From an uncultured Lachnospiraceae bacterium (lineage in GTDB: Bacteria > Bacillota > Clostridia > Lachnospirales > Lachnospiraceae), in the NCBI GenBank assembly GCA_900549995.1, contig URQQ01000034.1:1-53113 (forward strand): a DNA stretch of 53,113 nt. Direction: 5' to 3'. The notes under the pieces were generated by a model. It was given only the letters and a program-made list of their open reading frames with translations. It made no database searches and was not told the DNA's origin. Of the stretch, positions 1-9,373 are shown one piece after another. Each line of letters opens with the position of its first letter. Positions within the stretch are counted from its first letter, which is position 1. Made by a program: the position numbers and the translations under genes.

Positions 1-2
1 AG

Positions 3-710
3 ATGCTTACAATTAAGAATTTTTCAAAAACATACAAAGGCAATAAAAAAGCAGTCTCAAATCTGAATCTTGAAATTGCCCCCGGAGACATCTATGGTTT
101 TATCGGCCACAACGGGGCAGGCAAGACAACCACCCTCAAAGCCATCGCAGGGATCCATGGATTTGAGGAGGGGGAAATTCTGATCGGAGGTGTCTCTGTC
201 CGTGAACATCCTCTGGAATGCAAAAAGAATATTGCGTACATCCCTGATAATCCTGATCTTTATGAATATCTGACCGGGATACAGTATCTGAATTTTATCG
301 CAGACATCTTCGGCATTCCGTCAAACCTCCGTGAAGAACGGATCAAACGATATTGCGATACCTTCGAACTGACACATGCACTCGGTGATCTGATTTCTTC
401 CTACTCACATGGAATGAAACAGAAACTCGCCATTACTTCTGCCTTAATTCATGATCCCAAACTCATGCTTCTGGATGAACCATTCGTAGGACTTGATCCG
501 AAGGCAACGGTTACCCTGAAGAATATTATGAAAGAAATGTGTGAAAACGGAGCTTCGATCTTCTTCTCAACCCACGTACTGGAAGTAGCAGAAAAACTCT
601 GTAATAAAGTTGCAATTATCAAAAACGGACAGTTAGTTATCTCTGGAAAAACAGAAGATATCATCAAAAACCAGTCTTTGGAAGATCTCTTCATGGCAAT
701 TGAGAGTTAG
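3..710 (+). CDS. ABC transporter ATP-binding protein
   Basis: This 235-residue protein is the ATPase half of an ABC transporter. It has a Walker A motif GHNGAGKTT at residues 35-43, a degenerate signature YSHGMKQKL at about 134-142, and Walker B LMLLDEP at 154-160. The N-terminus MLTIKNFSKTYKG is a normal start for the family, so the gene looks complete although it begins at the window edge and its ribosome site cannot be seen. The permease gene follows 13 bases later on the same strand, so the two very likely form one exporter. The subfamily resembles the CcmA/NatA type. The substrate is unknown. Confidence 0.9.
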   Translation: MLTIKNFSKTYKGNKKAVSNLNLEIAPGDIYGFIGHNGAGKTTTLKAIAGIHGFEEGEILIGGVSVREHPLECKKNIAYIPDNPDLYEYLTGIQYLNFIADIFGIPSNLREERIKRYCDTFELTHALGDLISSYSHGMKQKLAITSALIHDPKLMLLDEPFVGLDPKATVTLKNIMKEMCENGASIFFSTHVLEVAEKLCNKVAIIKNGQLVISGKTEDIIKNQSLEDLFMAIES

Positions 711-723
711 GAAAGGGTGACAT

Positions 724-2316
724 ATGATGTGGAATCAGATCAAGTTATTAACAAAAATAAATCTTTGTAACATCGGAGGACTGAATCAGATCCGGTATGG
801 CCATAATCCAAAAGAAAAAAAGAGAGCAGTTGCTCTTGCCGCTGTCTTCGTTATTCTTGGCCTGATATGTATCAGTTATGCGGCAGGACTATCCTATGGT
901 TTTATCATGCTTGGAATGGAGGAAATGCTCCCTCCCTACCTGATGACAGTCATCAGCCTCCTGATTTTATTCTTCTCCATTTACAAAGCAGGCAACCTGA
1001 TATTCGAGCCCAGAACTTATGAGATGCTCAGCTCTCTTCCGCTTTCGCCTGCTTCGATTGTTCTCGGAAGATTCTCCACAATGTATCTCCAGAACCTGCT
1101 GCTGAGTGCCGGCGTTATCATTCCCTCTGTATGTGTTTACGGTATTTGCCTTAAGCCTTCCATCTTCTTTTATATTGAAATGAGTGCCAGTATCTTCCTT
1201 ATTCCACTTCTGCCGATGACACTTGCAGTTGCCGTCGGAGCAGTGATTACAGCGATCAGTTCCCGAATGAAGCACAAGAACCTGGTAAGTATTCTTCTTA
1301 CGATGCTTCTTGTCCTTGGAATTATCATTTTATCACTGAGATTATCGACAAGCTCAGACACAATAAACAATGAAGCTGTACAAAACTTTGCCCGGACGAT
1401 AGAATCACAGCTCTACAAAATCTATCCTCCGGCAAGACTCTTCGCCCTCTCTGTCAATGACCACAATATAACTGCTCTGTTTGAGTACCTCCTGCTATCT
1501 GTAATTCCGTTCGCAGTCCTGATCTATATCGTACAGCATTACTTTGCATCCATCTGTACTGCACTGAACAGCAGAACTGCCGGAAAAAATTACGAAATGA
1601 CGAAATTAAAGCAACAGAACCCTATTGTGACGCTTTATAAAAAAGAACTCCTCAGATATTTTGCCTCTCCATTGTATGTACTTAACACATCAATGGGTTA
1701 TATTCTGATACTTATTGCTGCTGTTGCTTTACTGATTACAGGTACAACGAAATTTGAAATTCTGATTGGATATAAAGGCATCGTAGGCAAGGCCCTCCCA
1801 TTTCTGATGGCTGCCATGTACGCAATTACTTCTACAACTTCAAGCTCTATCTCCATGGAAGGTAAAAACTGGTGGATAGCACAAAGCCTGCCTATCCCTT
1901 CAAAGAGCCTGTTCGACGCTAAAATACTCGTGAATCTTACGATTGCCGTTCCATGCTACGCCATAACGCAGATACTGCTTATCTTTGCTGTAAATGTTAC
2001 CGTATTCGAACGGCTTGCCATTATATTCATACCTCTTCTGTATATATTGTTCGTCTCCGTCGCAGGAATTACAATCAACCGGAAGATGCCTGTTTTTCAA
2101 TGGACCGCTGACTCTGCCGTCATAAAATCAAGCGCAGCAACCATAACCATGATGCTTACCGGCGCAGGAAGTGTACTAATTCCTGCTGTCTGCCTGTTTA
2201 TTCCGAAAATCCCGGCAAATCTGGTTACATTGCTTACTCTTGCAGTCATCGGAACCATAACAGTGATACTGTATCTTGGCAACAACCGGGTCGATCTACG
2301 GTCAATCGGAGAATAA
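724..2316 (+). CDS. ABC transporter permease (partner of the preceding ATPase)
   Basis: This 530-residue membrane protein has many hydrophobic segments, arranged as two blocks split by a hydrophilic stretch around residues 280-310. The layout suits an ABC-2-like exporter permease. An AAAGGG-like ribosome site lies just upstream of the ATG. It is almost contiguous with the ATPase gene at 3-710, which argues for one transcript and one complex. I do not recognise a specific substrate family. Bacteriocin, drug or lipid export are all possible. A hairpin with 7-bp arms follows the stop. Confidence 0.85.
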   Translation: MMWNQIKLLTKINLCNIGGLNQIRYGHNPKEKKRAVALAAVFVILGLICISYAAGLSYGFIMLGMEEMLPPYLMTVISLLILFFSIYKAGNLIFEPRTYEMLSSLPLSPASIVLGRFSTMYLQNLLLSAGVIIPSVCVYGICLKPSIFFYIEMSASIFLIPLLPMTLAVAVGAVITAISSRMKHKNLVSILLTMLLVLGIIILSLRLSTSSDTINNEAVQNFARTIESQLYKIYPPARLFALSVNDHNITALFEYLLLSVIPFAVLIYIVQHYFASICTALNSRTAGKNYEMTKLKQQNPIVTLYKKELLRYFASPLYVLNTSMGYILILIAAVALLITGTTKFEILIGYKGIVGKALPFLMAAMYAITSTTSSSISMEGKNWWIAQSLPIPSKSLFDAKILVNLTIAVPCYAITQILLIFAVNVTVFERLAIIFIPLLYILFVSVAGITINRKMPVFQWTADSAVIKSSAATITMMLTGAGSVLIPAVCLFIPKIPANLVTLLTLAVIGTITVILYLGNNRVDLRSIGE

Positions 2317-2329
2317 TTCATTGAAACAA

Positions 2330-2353
2330 GGCAGCCACACTCTTGCGGCTGCC
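2330..2353. terminator. GC-rich hairpin between convergent genes
   Basis: GGCAGCC and GGCTGCC form a perfect 7-bp stem with a 10-base loop. It lies between the ends of the plus-strand permease and the minus-strand Rpn gene. Neither strand has a long T run after the stem, so termination would be weak or factor-assisted. Confidence 0.45.
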
Positions 2354-2392
2354 CCATAAAGACGGCGGTTATACCCTCCTCAACATTCTCTC

Positions 2393-3271
2393 CTAGTTAC
2401 CATACTTTTGAAAATACTCTCTGGCATCTTTCTCTGTCAGAGAGAACAGTTTAATTAGCTTCCGAATAATCTCTTCTTCTGTTTTCTGTTCCTCCAGATT
2501 ATCTAGAATCAGGGCCCTAATTCCATCCGCTCTTCCGTCCTCGTACCGCTCCTGCCCGATCGCCTCCAGAACCTTTTCTTCATCACATCCTGTTAAAAAC
2601 GCATCCATAATTTCTGCCCTCCTTAATGAAAGGAATTCTGCCAGTACTCCCTTGTCAATACACTCATCCACAGCCTTTTTCACTGCTTCTTCAATAGCCA
2701 TTTCTTCGCAATATGATTTGACTTTACTGATCAATATCGCATACTGACACAAGGTTGGGCAACGTTCCATCAATTGCTTATTATGTCCATAATTTATATT
2801 GATCACCTGAACCTGTAGTTCCATTTTAGACTGTTCATTCCCACAGATAAAAGCATCCGATAATTTCAGCCACTTCTCTTCCCCTATCTCCTCATTTCCA
2901 TTATAAAAGACAACATAGACAGGGGTCGGCAGTGCGATTAGCTTTGTCCCATAAGGATTTTTATCTTTCAGGATCCCACGAAACAGGTCTGCAAAATACA
3001 GAAATCCACGCACCGGCATGTTGGGATTCAGCGTACTTTGATGTTCATAGAGCGCCAGAACATCACGGATCAGGAATGCAAGATCATTCTTCATCTTTAT
3101 CCAGACGACATCCTCTAATGTTCGAATTTCAAGATCACCTTCATTTGTATAATTCGAATTATTCAACGCATTGTATAGTTCCAGCGCATGTTTTTTGTCG
3201 GTAAACAGGATCCGAAACAGCCTGTCTTTGTACCTTCGGTTAATCCTGATGTTATCAGTTGTGTTAGGCAT
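2393..3271 (-). CDS. Rpn family recombination-promoting nuclease / putative transposase (PD-(D/E)XK)
   Basis: This 292-residue protein matches the Rpn/YhgA-like family: an N-terminal block RRYKDRLFRILF, then the characteristic YEHQS motif near residue 92, followed by NPNMPVRGFLYFADL. The family contains PD-(D/E)XK nuclease folds linked to RecA-independent recombination in E. coli. In Clostridia the genes are multicopy and often variable. The C-terminal third is acidic and predicted helical (EEEIIRKLIKLFSL). A good AGGAGG site precedes the ATG. It stands alone between two operons and is not part of an insertion sequence that I can delimit. Confidence 0.85.
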   Translation of the reverse strand: MPNTTDNIRINRRYKDRLFRILFTDKKHALELYNALNNSNYTNEGDLEIRTLEDVVWIKMKNDLAFLIRDVLALYEHQSTLNPNMPVRGFLYFADLFRGILKDKNPYGTKLIALPTPVYVVFYNGNEEIGEEKWLKLSDAFICGNEQSKMELQVQVININYGHNKQLMERCPTLCQYAILISKVKSYCEEMAIEEAVKKAVDECIDKGVLAEFLSLRRAEIMDAFLTGCDEEKVLEAIGQERYEDGRADGIRALILDNLEEQKTEEEIIRKLIKLFSLTEKDAREYFQKYGN

Positions 3272-3379
3272 ATATTTTCCTCCTTAAAATAATAAAATTG
3301 TTTTATTTCAAGAAAGAACTCTGCTCTGCCATCACTTTATAATCCTGTACTTCATTGTTTATGGGAATTGTATATGATT

Positions 3380-3408
3380 ATTATATGAGAAATATCTGAA
3401 TACCGCAA
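3380..3408 (-). promoter_or_regulatory. Sigma-A promoter for the Rpn gene
   Basis: On the minus strand, TTGCGG (3403-3408) and TATAAT (3380-3385) are separated by exactly 17 bases. The predicted start lies about 100 bases upstream of the Rpn ATG. The same -35/-10 pair occurs upstream of the ABC exporter pair at 25314. Confidence 0.6.
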
Positions 3409-3572
3409 GCATAGATACTGCATTAAGATGTGAGACCAAGACTTGTATTATACGAAAGGAGAATCCTTCCCTGAAATATATCTTTTATATTATTGCATGT
3501 AAAAAAATGGACGTCAAGACAGAACTTCTCGCTCACTTTTTATGATTCACCAATCATTTAACCTCAGAATTA

Positions 3573-3598
3573 CAGCAAGCCGGACGTAACCGCCCGGC
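3573..3598 (-). terminator. Hairpin downstream of the iolG-like gene
   Basis: GCCGGG and TCCGGC pair (one G-U) on the minus strand just after the iolG-like stop. The T run after it is poor, so this is a possible but weak terminator. Confidence 0.35.
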
Positions 3599-3616
3599 CT
3601 GTATCTTAATGCTTTA

Positions 3617-4630
3617 TTACATTTCGATTTCAGAAATCTTTACTGGTCTGTGTTCCATCAGGGATTTCTTTGCTGCAAGTCCCATCATTACTGGTTTGAG
3701 TCCATCAGTAACACCAAGCGGTGTATCTGTATCATTCTCGATTGCATCGATAAAGCAGTTCATTTCTTTTGCGAATGAATCCATGTAACGCTCCAGGAAG
3801 AAGTATAATGGTTTCTCACCTGTCACACCTGCTTCTGTGCTTAATACTGCGGAAGACTGTGTATCATTTGCTGTAGCTACCATTCCCCTGGAACCGAAAA
3901 CTTCTGCTCTCTGATCATAGCCGTAAGCTGCTTTTCTGGAGTTATCAATCACAGCAATCGCGCCATTTTCCATCTTTAATGTGATAACCGCTGTATCCAC
4001 ATCTCCTGCTTCTCCGATTGCCGGATCTACTAAAACTGCTGCTTCTACATAAATTTCTTCAGCATCACATCCTGCAAGATAACGCACCATATCAAAATCA
4101 TGGATTGTCATATCAAGGAACATCCCTCCGGATACTTTTGCATATTCTGCACTCGGTGGCTCCGGATCTCTTGATGTCACTTTGATGATATGTGGATCGC
4201 CGATTTTCCCAGCCTTTACTGCGTCTTTTACTGCCTCGAAGTTATGATCGAATCTGCGGTTGAATCCAACCTGGTATTTTACGTTATTTTCTTTTAAAGC
4301 ATCGATCACATCCTGGATTTTCTTAATGTCATGATCGATTGGTTTTTCGCAGAATACATGCTTCCCTGCTTTGATTGCCTCTACAGAAATCGGAGAATGT
4401 GTGTTTGTGGAAGAACAGATCAAGACCGCGTCGATCTCAGGATCTGCAAGGATTTCTTTGTAATCCTTTGTTGTGTTTTCAACACCCATTTCTTTTGACC
4501 ATTGATCTGTTTCCTCATTCATAAATGGATCTGCGATTGTTCTGATTTTTGCGTTCTTTACAAGATTGCAGATGCTCTTTGTATGTACTTTTCCAATTCT
4601 TCCTGCTCCGATAATACCTACTGTTACCAT
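3617..4630 (-). CDS. iolG: Inositol 2-dehydrogenase-type oxidoreductase (Gfo/Idh/MocA)
   Basis: This 337-residue NAD(P)-dependent oxidoreductase has a Rossmann motif GAGRIG at residues 8-13, the EKP motif at 95-97, and the FLDMTIHDFD segment at 171-180. Together these give the catalytic set Lys96, Asp173 and His177 expected for myo-inositol dehydrogenases, which oxidise inositol to scyllo-inosose. The length matches the family. It lies 47 bases downstream of an inosose dehydratase gene in the same direction, so both are likely one operon. The neighbour supports an inositol or scyllo-inositol substrate, but related sugars cannot be excluded from sequence alone. Confidence 0.85.
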   Translation of the reverse strand: MVTVGIIGAGRIGKVHTKSICNLVKNAKIRTIADPFMNEETDQWSKEMGVENTTKDYKEILADPEIDAVLICSSTNTHSPISVEAIKAGKHVFCEKPIDHDIKKIQDVIDALKENNVKYQVGFNRRFDHNFEAVKDAVKAGKIGDPHIIKVTSRDPEPPSAEYAKVSGGMFLDMTIHDFDMVRYLAGCDAEEIYVEAAVLVDPAIGEAGDVDTAVITLKMENGAIAVIDNSRKAAYGYDQRAEVFGSRGMVATANDTQSSAVLSTEAGVTGEKPLYFFLERYMDSFAKEMNCFIDAIENDTDTPLGVTDGLKPVMMGLAAKKSLMEHRPVKISEIEM

Positions 4631-4677
4631 AGTAATTCTCCTTTCATGCGGATCATCCGTCCGCCAGACATTTGTTT

Positions 4678-5577
4678 TTACAGCCCTGTTTTCTCAGCAA
4701 TGAATTTTCTTGCCTTGATTGCATATTCCAGAGGATTTGCTTTCGCCGGATCCTGCTCTGCCTCAACAAGCATATAACCTTCATAGTTGTTTTCTTCTAA
4801 TACTTTGAAGATTGGATCGAAATCGATGCATCCATCTCCAGGCACTGTGAACGCACCCATTCTCACTCCTTCAAGGAAGCTCAAGTTCTCAGCGATGACT
4901 TTATCAACAACTTCTCTTCTGATATCTTTCAGATGTACATGTTTGATTCTGCCAACATATTTCTGAACCATCTCAAGCGGATCTGCTCCACAATATGTAA
5001 AATGTCCTGTATCAAATAACAGACTTACGTACTCAGGATCTGTATTTGCCATCATTCTTTCCACTTCGTCCGGATTCTGTACTACAGTACCCATGTGATG
5101 ATGGAACGTAAGGCTGATTCCGTATTCTTCTTTTGCGATTTTACCTAATTTGTTCATTCCAGTGCAGAATACATCCCACTCCTGGTCATTTATTACATAT
5201 TTATGTCCAAATACCGGAGTATCCTGCAGTCCCTGCACACTGTGGCTCTGCTCAGATGCGCCGATAATTTTTGCTCCCATCGCTTTTAAAAATGTAAGCT
5301 GTGCACGGAATTCTTTCTCTACTTCCTCGAATGGTTTCGTAATAAGGAAAGAAGAAAACCACTGGTTGCAGATTTCAATTCCACGAAGATCAAGTGCTCT
5401 CTTTAACACTTCCGGATCCTTTGGATATTTATTTCCCACTTCTGATCCTGTAAATCCTGCAAGTGCCATCTCACTGACACACTGCTCAAATGTATTCTCT
5501 TTCCCAAGATCCGGCAGATCATCGTTCGTCCATGCAATTGGTGCAATTCCTAATTTTACTTTGTTCTTATCAAACAT
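4678..5577 (-). CDS. iolE: Myo-inosose-2 dehydratase-like protein (xylose isomerase-like TIM barrel)
   Basis: This 299-residue protein resembles IolE, which dehydrates scyllo-inosose to a diketone in inositol breakdown. It opens with VKLGIAPIAWTNDDLPDLG, typical of IolE, and carries TIM-barrel metal-site motifs such as the DTGHF segment near residue 190 and KHVHLKDIR near 215. It is the first gene of a likely two-gene operon with the iolG-like gene. The long leader (about 250 bases) and the promoter at 5830-5858 lie upstream. No iolA, iolB, iolC or iolD gene is present in the window, so the rest of the pathway must be elsewhere or the substrate differs. Confidence 0.85.
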   Translation of the reverse strand: MFDKNKVKLGIAPIAWTNDDLPDLGKENTFEQCVSEMALAGFTGSEVGNKYPKDPEVLKRALDLRGIEICNQWFSSFLITKPFEEVEKEFRAQLTFLKAMGAKIIGASEQSHSVQGLQDTPVFGHKYVINDQEWDVFCTGMNKLGKIAKEEYGISLTFHHHMGTVVQNPDEVERMMANTDPEYVSLLFDTGHFTYCGADPLEMVQKYVGRIKHVHLKDIRREVVDKVIAENLSFLEGVRMGAFTVPGDGCIDFDPIFKVLEENNYEGYMLVEAEQDPAKANPLEYAIKARKFIAEKTGL

Positions 5578-5767
5578 TTTATTACTCCTTCCTTTGTGCC
5601 CCCTGGCACTTCACACTCGTTGTTTCTTTCTGATTAAAGAATACTACTTTGGCGGGAGAATAAAATCGGGAATATTTTTAGGTTTGTTGTACTCAGATAA
5701 GTTATTTTTCGAACCTGAAAACAAAACCCCTTTTTTGTGTCTTATTTTTAGATTCCGCTCCCCTTAT

Positions 5768-5789
5768 TGCGTGCTTTTATTTGCACACA
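5768..5789. promoter_or_regulatory. Second GCGTGC inverted repeat in the iolE leader
   Basis: GCGTGC and GCACAC halves are separated by 8 bases of A/T. The element resembles the palindrome inside the promoter at 5839-5855 and sits about 50 bases downstream of the predicted start. It may be a second operator for the same regulator. Confidence 0.35.
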
Positions 5790-5829
5790 CTGTCTTCATT
5801 TTTATTTCGCCCATTTTTTGTATGTGTTT

Positions 5830-5858
5830 ATAGTATCACACGCTTTTTTTGCGTGCAA
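5830..5858 (-). promoter_or_regulatory. iolE-iolG promoter with a palindromic operator in its spacer
   Basis: On the minus strand TTGCAC (5853-5858) and TACTAT (5830-5835) are 17 bases apart. The palindrome CACGC-7-GCGTG (5839-5855) overlaps the -35 box and fills most of the spacer, the usual place for a repressor operator. The regulator is unknown. LacI/DeoR-type repressors are plausible. Confidence 0.5.
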
Positions 5859-5973
5859 TATCCATTTCATACTTTCTCTGTAATGCACAATCATTCCCCC
5901 TTTTCTTCGTCATTTTCACAATGAAGACGGACATGTAATCGAGTAAAGTGGACAAGTCCTCTTCAACTCCTTA

Positions 5974-5999
5974 TAAAAAAAGAGGCCATCCGGCCTCCT
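5974..5999 (-). terminator. Intrinsic terminator of the sensor operon
   Basis: On the minus strand GAGGCC-GGAT-GGCCTC is followed directly by a run of seven T. It follows the stop of the AraC-type regulator gene and closes the operon. Confidence 0.85.
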
Positions 6000-6011
6000 T
6001 CTTCATAATCA

Positions 6012-7598
6012 CTAACTGTCTTTTTCTATTTTCCGGTAATCAGCCGGACTCACTCCATTGATCTTCTTAAATGTCTTTGAAAAATAATGATAATCATTAA
6101 ATCCTGATTTCGATGCTACTTCTTTGATCTTTTCATTGGTACTCAAAAGCATTCCTTTCGCACACTCAATTCTCAGATCCAGTATGTAATTCGACAGCCC
6201 GACGCCCATCTCCTGTTTGAACAGATAACTCAGATAAGCCGGATTTAAGCCCGCCGCCTGTGCCGCTTCTGTAAGTCCGATCTGTTCCTTATAATGATCA
6301 TGCAGGAAATCAACCACCGTATGAATCACAGGGCTTGTTCCCTTTGGAATCTCTTTTTTCTTCTTCAGAAAGAGTTTCTGTCTGTATTCTTCACAGATAT
6401 CCATCAACTGCTCAATCTTGACGATACCGCCGTACGCTTCCTGATTTCTCTCTATCTGGGCTTTCTGGTCGAGTTCTTTCAGCCAATGCGTCACAATCCG
6501 GCTGTCAGTGTAATTCTTTCTGCACGCATCTATCACCTGCACAAACGCTGCCTTCATCTCCTCATACTGATGCCCTTTAACATAATTTTCAAGATCTCCA
6601 AGAAGTTTTTCTGCCGCACCGGGAATTTCCCGGCCAATCTGCGGCTGACCCTCATAATATAAAATATCACTTTCTTCGTAGAAACTAAGCTTGATAATTT
6701 CTCTTGCCTGCTGATAAGCCTGGCGTATCCCCTCTTCACCAAAACAGATATTGCTCACACCGATCGCATAGTCATACTTTTCCTCTTTACAGCATCTGAA
6801 ACATGCTGTTGCAACACTTGTCAGACGCTGTTTCATCAGGCTGCTTCTGCGCATCTCCGACAGATCAAGAAAACAGCAGAACACACCTTCTCCAAGATAT
6901 ACTTCTTCAACATATTGATGCTCATCTCCAAGAAGTATCTCAAGGCTCCCATCCAGCTTCTGAAGAAATCTCTGGCTGTACTGATCCAGTTCCAGAACAC
7001 TGTACTGTCCTTTCAGTGCACTCCAAAGGGGGATAAACATGTTAATCACGGCACTGTTGATGAATTTCCCCCAAATACCAGCCTCCCTGCGTTTTTTATC
7101 ACGTTCTTCCTTATCGAAACTTCCCGCCAGAAGTCCGTTAAAATAATGGTATTTCAGAGAATGCCTTCCCATCTCGATCAGCCTTTTTTTCTCATCTACT
7201 TCTTTATACTTCTCTTTCAGGCTCTCCATCTGATTCTCGGCATTTTTCAGTAACTCGTACAGACTTTCCTCATCCAGAGAGTTTTTCAGAACATATTCAT
7301 TTGCCCCAAGCTTCATTGCCTCTTTTACATACTCGAAATCATCATGGCAGCTCAGAACAATAATATACACCGATTCATTTTCCTTTCGGATCTGGCGGAT
7401 CAGTTCAATTCCATCCATCAGGGGCATGGAAATATCTGTGATAATTACATCCGGCTTCTGTTCTTCATAAACCTTCAGCGCTTCCTCCCCATCTCTTACA
7501 TCTGCAACAATCTCGCAGCCAGCCCTCTGCCACGCATCCAGCTGCTTCAGATAACTTCTTACAAGAAAATCATCGTCTACTATCATTGTCCTATACAT
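6012..7598 (-). CDS. Response regulator with AraC-type DNA-binding domain
   Basis: This 528-residue protein has an N-terminal receiver domain with Asp9/Asp10 and phospho-acceptor Asp55 in DVIITDISMP, a long middle region, and a C-terminal AraC-type pair of helix-turn-helices ending in FNDYHYFSKTFKKINGVSPADYR. I chose the ATG at 7598 because it has a GGAGGAG site and gives the usual MYRTMIVDDD start. An upstream start at 7637 would overlap the kinase gene. It is the last gene of binding protein-kinase-regulator. By family knowledge it should activate a sugar transport or breakdown operon after phosphorylation by the YesM-type kinase. Confidence 0.9.
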   Translation of the reverse strand: MYRTMIVDDDFLVRSYLKQLDAWQRAGCEIVADVRDGEEALKVYEEQKPDVIITDISMPLMDGIELIRQIRKENESVYIIVLSCHDDFEYVKEAMKLGANEYVLKNSLDEESLYELLKNAENQMESLKEKYKEVDEKKRLIEMGRHSLKYHYFNGLLAGSFDKEERDKKRREAGIWGKFINSAVINMFIPLWSALKGQYSVLELDQYSQRFLQKLDGSLEILLGDEHQYVEEVYLGEGVFCCFLDLSEMRRSSLMKQRLTSVATACFRCCKEEKYDYAIGVSNICFGEEGIRQAYQQAREIIKLSFYEESDILYYEGQPQIGREIPGAAEKLLGDLENYVKGHQYEEMKAAFVQVIDACRKNYTDSRIVTHWLKELDQKAQIERNQEAYGGIVKIEQLMDICEEYRQKLFLKKKKEIPKGTSPVIHTVVDFLHDHYKEQIGLTEAAQAAGLNPAYLSYLFKQEMGVGLSNYILDLRIECAKGMLLSTNEKIKEVASKSGFNDYHYFSKTFKKINGVSPADYRKIEKDS

Positions 7599-7633
7599 TA
7601 TTTCTCCTCCAATTATCTGTGAAAAGCTTCCCG

Positions 7634-9373
7634 TCAAAGCGCATATTTCCCCTGCTCTTTGTAGGCCGGAAGATAGAGATTCGCTGTAGTTCCTCCGCTT
7701 CCGCTCTCATAGGAAATCCCTCCGGCATCACCGTAATACAGATGAAGCCGCTCTTTTACATTGACAACCCCAATTCCTGAAAGACCGCTTGTCTTCTTTT
7801 CCTTTTTGGATTCCAAGAGATTTTCAATCTGTCCTGCCGTCATACCCCTGCCGTTATCCTTCACGGAAATATGGAGAACTTCCTCTTTCACCCACGCTGA
7901 CACCGTAATCTGACTGTCATCATTTTTCATATCCAGACCATGAAGTATTGCGTTTTCTACGAGCGGCTGAAGCATAAGCCTTGGAAGAAAGCAGCCGTCC
8001 GCCTGTGGTTCTACCTGATACTTCACTGTAAACTTCCCTTCATACCGAACCCTCTGCAGGCTCACATAATTTTCCAGAAAATGCAGTTCCTCAGCGACTG
8101 TGACAAAAGTTCCTTTTTTGTTGATACTGGCCTGTAATAGTTCCACAAAATCTTCTACAAGCCCGCCAATTTCTTTCTCTCCCTTAATAAGAGCAGCGTA
8201 TTTGATCGAATTCAGCGTATTATACATAAAATGGGGCGTAATCTGATACTGCAGCGCCTCAAGCTCTGCATCTTTTTTCAGCATTTTTTCTTTTACAAGC
8301 TGTTCAATCAACCCCTGAATATGCTCCAGCATATTATTAAAATCACGTGACAATATGCCGATTTCATCATTTGTCGTAATTTCAACCCTCTGCTCAAGAT
8401 CTCCCTGGCTTATCTGTTCCATTGTCTCTGTCAGATTCCGAAGCGGCCGGTGCATTGCCCCTGTAATGAAATAAGCAATGACCGCCGACACTCCGCTGAA
8501 GAGAAGGAGAAACAGTGCAAGAAAATACCGGATTTCCCTCAGATCCTCAAGAATTGCCTTTTTCTCTACCTCCATAAAAAAATGAAACCCGGTAAACGGA
8601 GCCTGATAGGTAATCCCAAGCATCGAACTATCTTCTTCATTCAGTATTCCATTCTCCTGTTCTTCATCCAATGCTTCATTCCTGAATTCTGTTCCAAGTT
8701 CCTCCTGGTCCTTGGCCGATACAACCCTGTAATTTCCATCCAGGATGACGGCATCTGATGCCTCCCCCTCATCCAGTGTATCAAGGTACTGATAGTAGAT
8801 AATCCTCTCTTCCATGTTGTTCATAAGATAGGCAAGTACATTTCCCTGATCATCCGTCACCGGGCTTACAAAGGACAGAATACTTGATGCATCCCGCAGA
8901 GGATCATGAAGCGCTTTCGGCGTTATGGAGACCTCGGAGGCGCTCTCAACTGCCCTGACCTTTTCTTCGTCCACTTTCTTTTCATACACCGGATAATCCT
9001 GAGAAGTGACAATCACATGCTCATCCTTTAACACAAGATAGACCGAACCAATCTCCTGATACCGCTTCTGATAATCCCTGAGAAGAACTGCTATTTCCTC
9101 CAGCTCCCCTTCATCTTTCGTACTCTCATACTGCTGCACCCGCGCAAGAACCTCTTCGTCACAGGACGCCTGAACTGTCAGATAATATATTTCCTGCAGG
9201 GAATTATCGAACGCCTCTCCCATCTGCCGCACACGCGCATAGAGATTTTCACCGTAATTCTTCTCAATCATCTCCGATGACCTGATATAAAATACAATTG
9301 TAATAGAAAGTACTGTGATTAACGTAATACCAATCGTTGCCAGCAGTACCTTACTTCGTATACTGCGGATCAT
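7634..9373 (-). CDS. YesM-type sensor histidine kinase
   Basis: This 579-residue membrane kinase has an N-terminal transmembrane helix (about residues 8-28), an extracytoplasmic sensor of about 250 residues, a second helix near 285-305, a HAMP domain, the His_kinase family motif around ITPHFMYNTLNS, and a C-terminal ATPase with DNGRGM and SGIGVVNV. The His in PHFMYN is the likely phosphorylation site. The start overlaps the end of the binding-protein gene by four bases. The family partners with AraC-type regulators to sense carbohydrates, here perhaps through the lipoprotein encoded upstream. Confidence 0.9.
   Translation of the reverse strand: MIRSIRSKVLLATIGITLITVLSITIVFYIRSSEMIEKNYGENLYARVRQMGEAFDNSLQEIYYLTVQASCDEEVLARVQQYESTKDEGELEEIAVLLRDYQKRYQEIGSVYLVLKDEHVIVTSQDYPVYEKKVDEEKVRAVESASEVSITPKALHDPLRDASSILSFVSPVTDDQGNVLAYLMNNMEERIIYYQYLDTLDEGEASDAVILDGNYRVVSAKDQEELGTEFRNEALDEEQENGILNEEDSSMLGITYQAPFTGFHFFMEVEKKAILEDLREIRYFLALFLLLFSGVSAVIAYFITGAMHRPLRNLTETMEQISQGDLEQRVEITTNDEIGILSRDFNNMLEHIQGLIEQLVKEKMLKKDAELEALQYQITPHFMYNTLNSIKYAALIKGEKEIGGLVEDFVELLQASINKKGTFVTVAEELHFLENYVSLQRVRYEGKFTVKYQVEPQADGCFLPRLMLQPLVENAILHGLDMKNDDSQITVSAWVKEEVLHISVKDNGRGMTAGQIENLLESKKEKKTSGLSGIGVVNVKERLHLYYGDAGGISYESGSGGTTANLYLPAYKEQGKYAL

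Larger units (their letters stand above)
3272..3616. other. 345-base intergenic region with the Rpn promoter
   Basis: This stretch separates the Rpn gene from the end of the iolG-like gene, and both lie on the minus strand. It holds a good minus-strand promoter at 3380-3408 and, near 3573-3598, a GC-rich inverted repeat. I saw no further gene, RNA or long repeat in it. Confidence 0.5.
5578..6011. other. 434-base intergenic region (iolE leader and upstream terminator)
   Basis: The region holds the iolE-iolG promoter, two GCGTGC palindromes, a roughly 250-base A/T-rich leader and the terminator of the AraC-type regulator gene. The leader does not match a riboswitch class that I recognise. No coding sequence is supported. 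Confidence 0.5.

Noticed and set aside
2393..3271. Insertion sequence around the Rpn gene
   Set aside because: No terminal inverted repeats or target duplications were seen. The family is often free-standing and multicopy.
5578..5830. Possible riboswitch in the long iolE leader
   Set aside because: I could not match conserved cores of known classes, and base pairing in the leader is weak.
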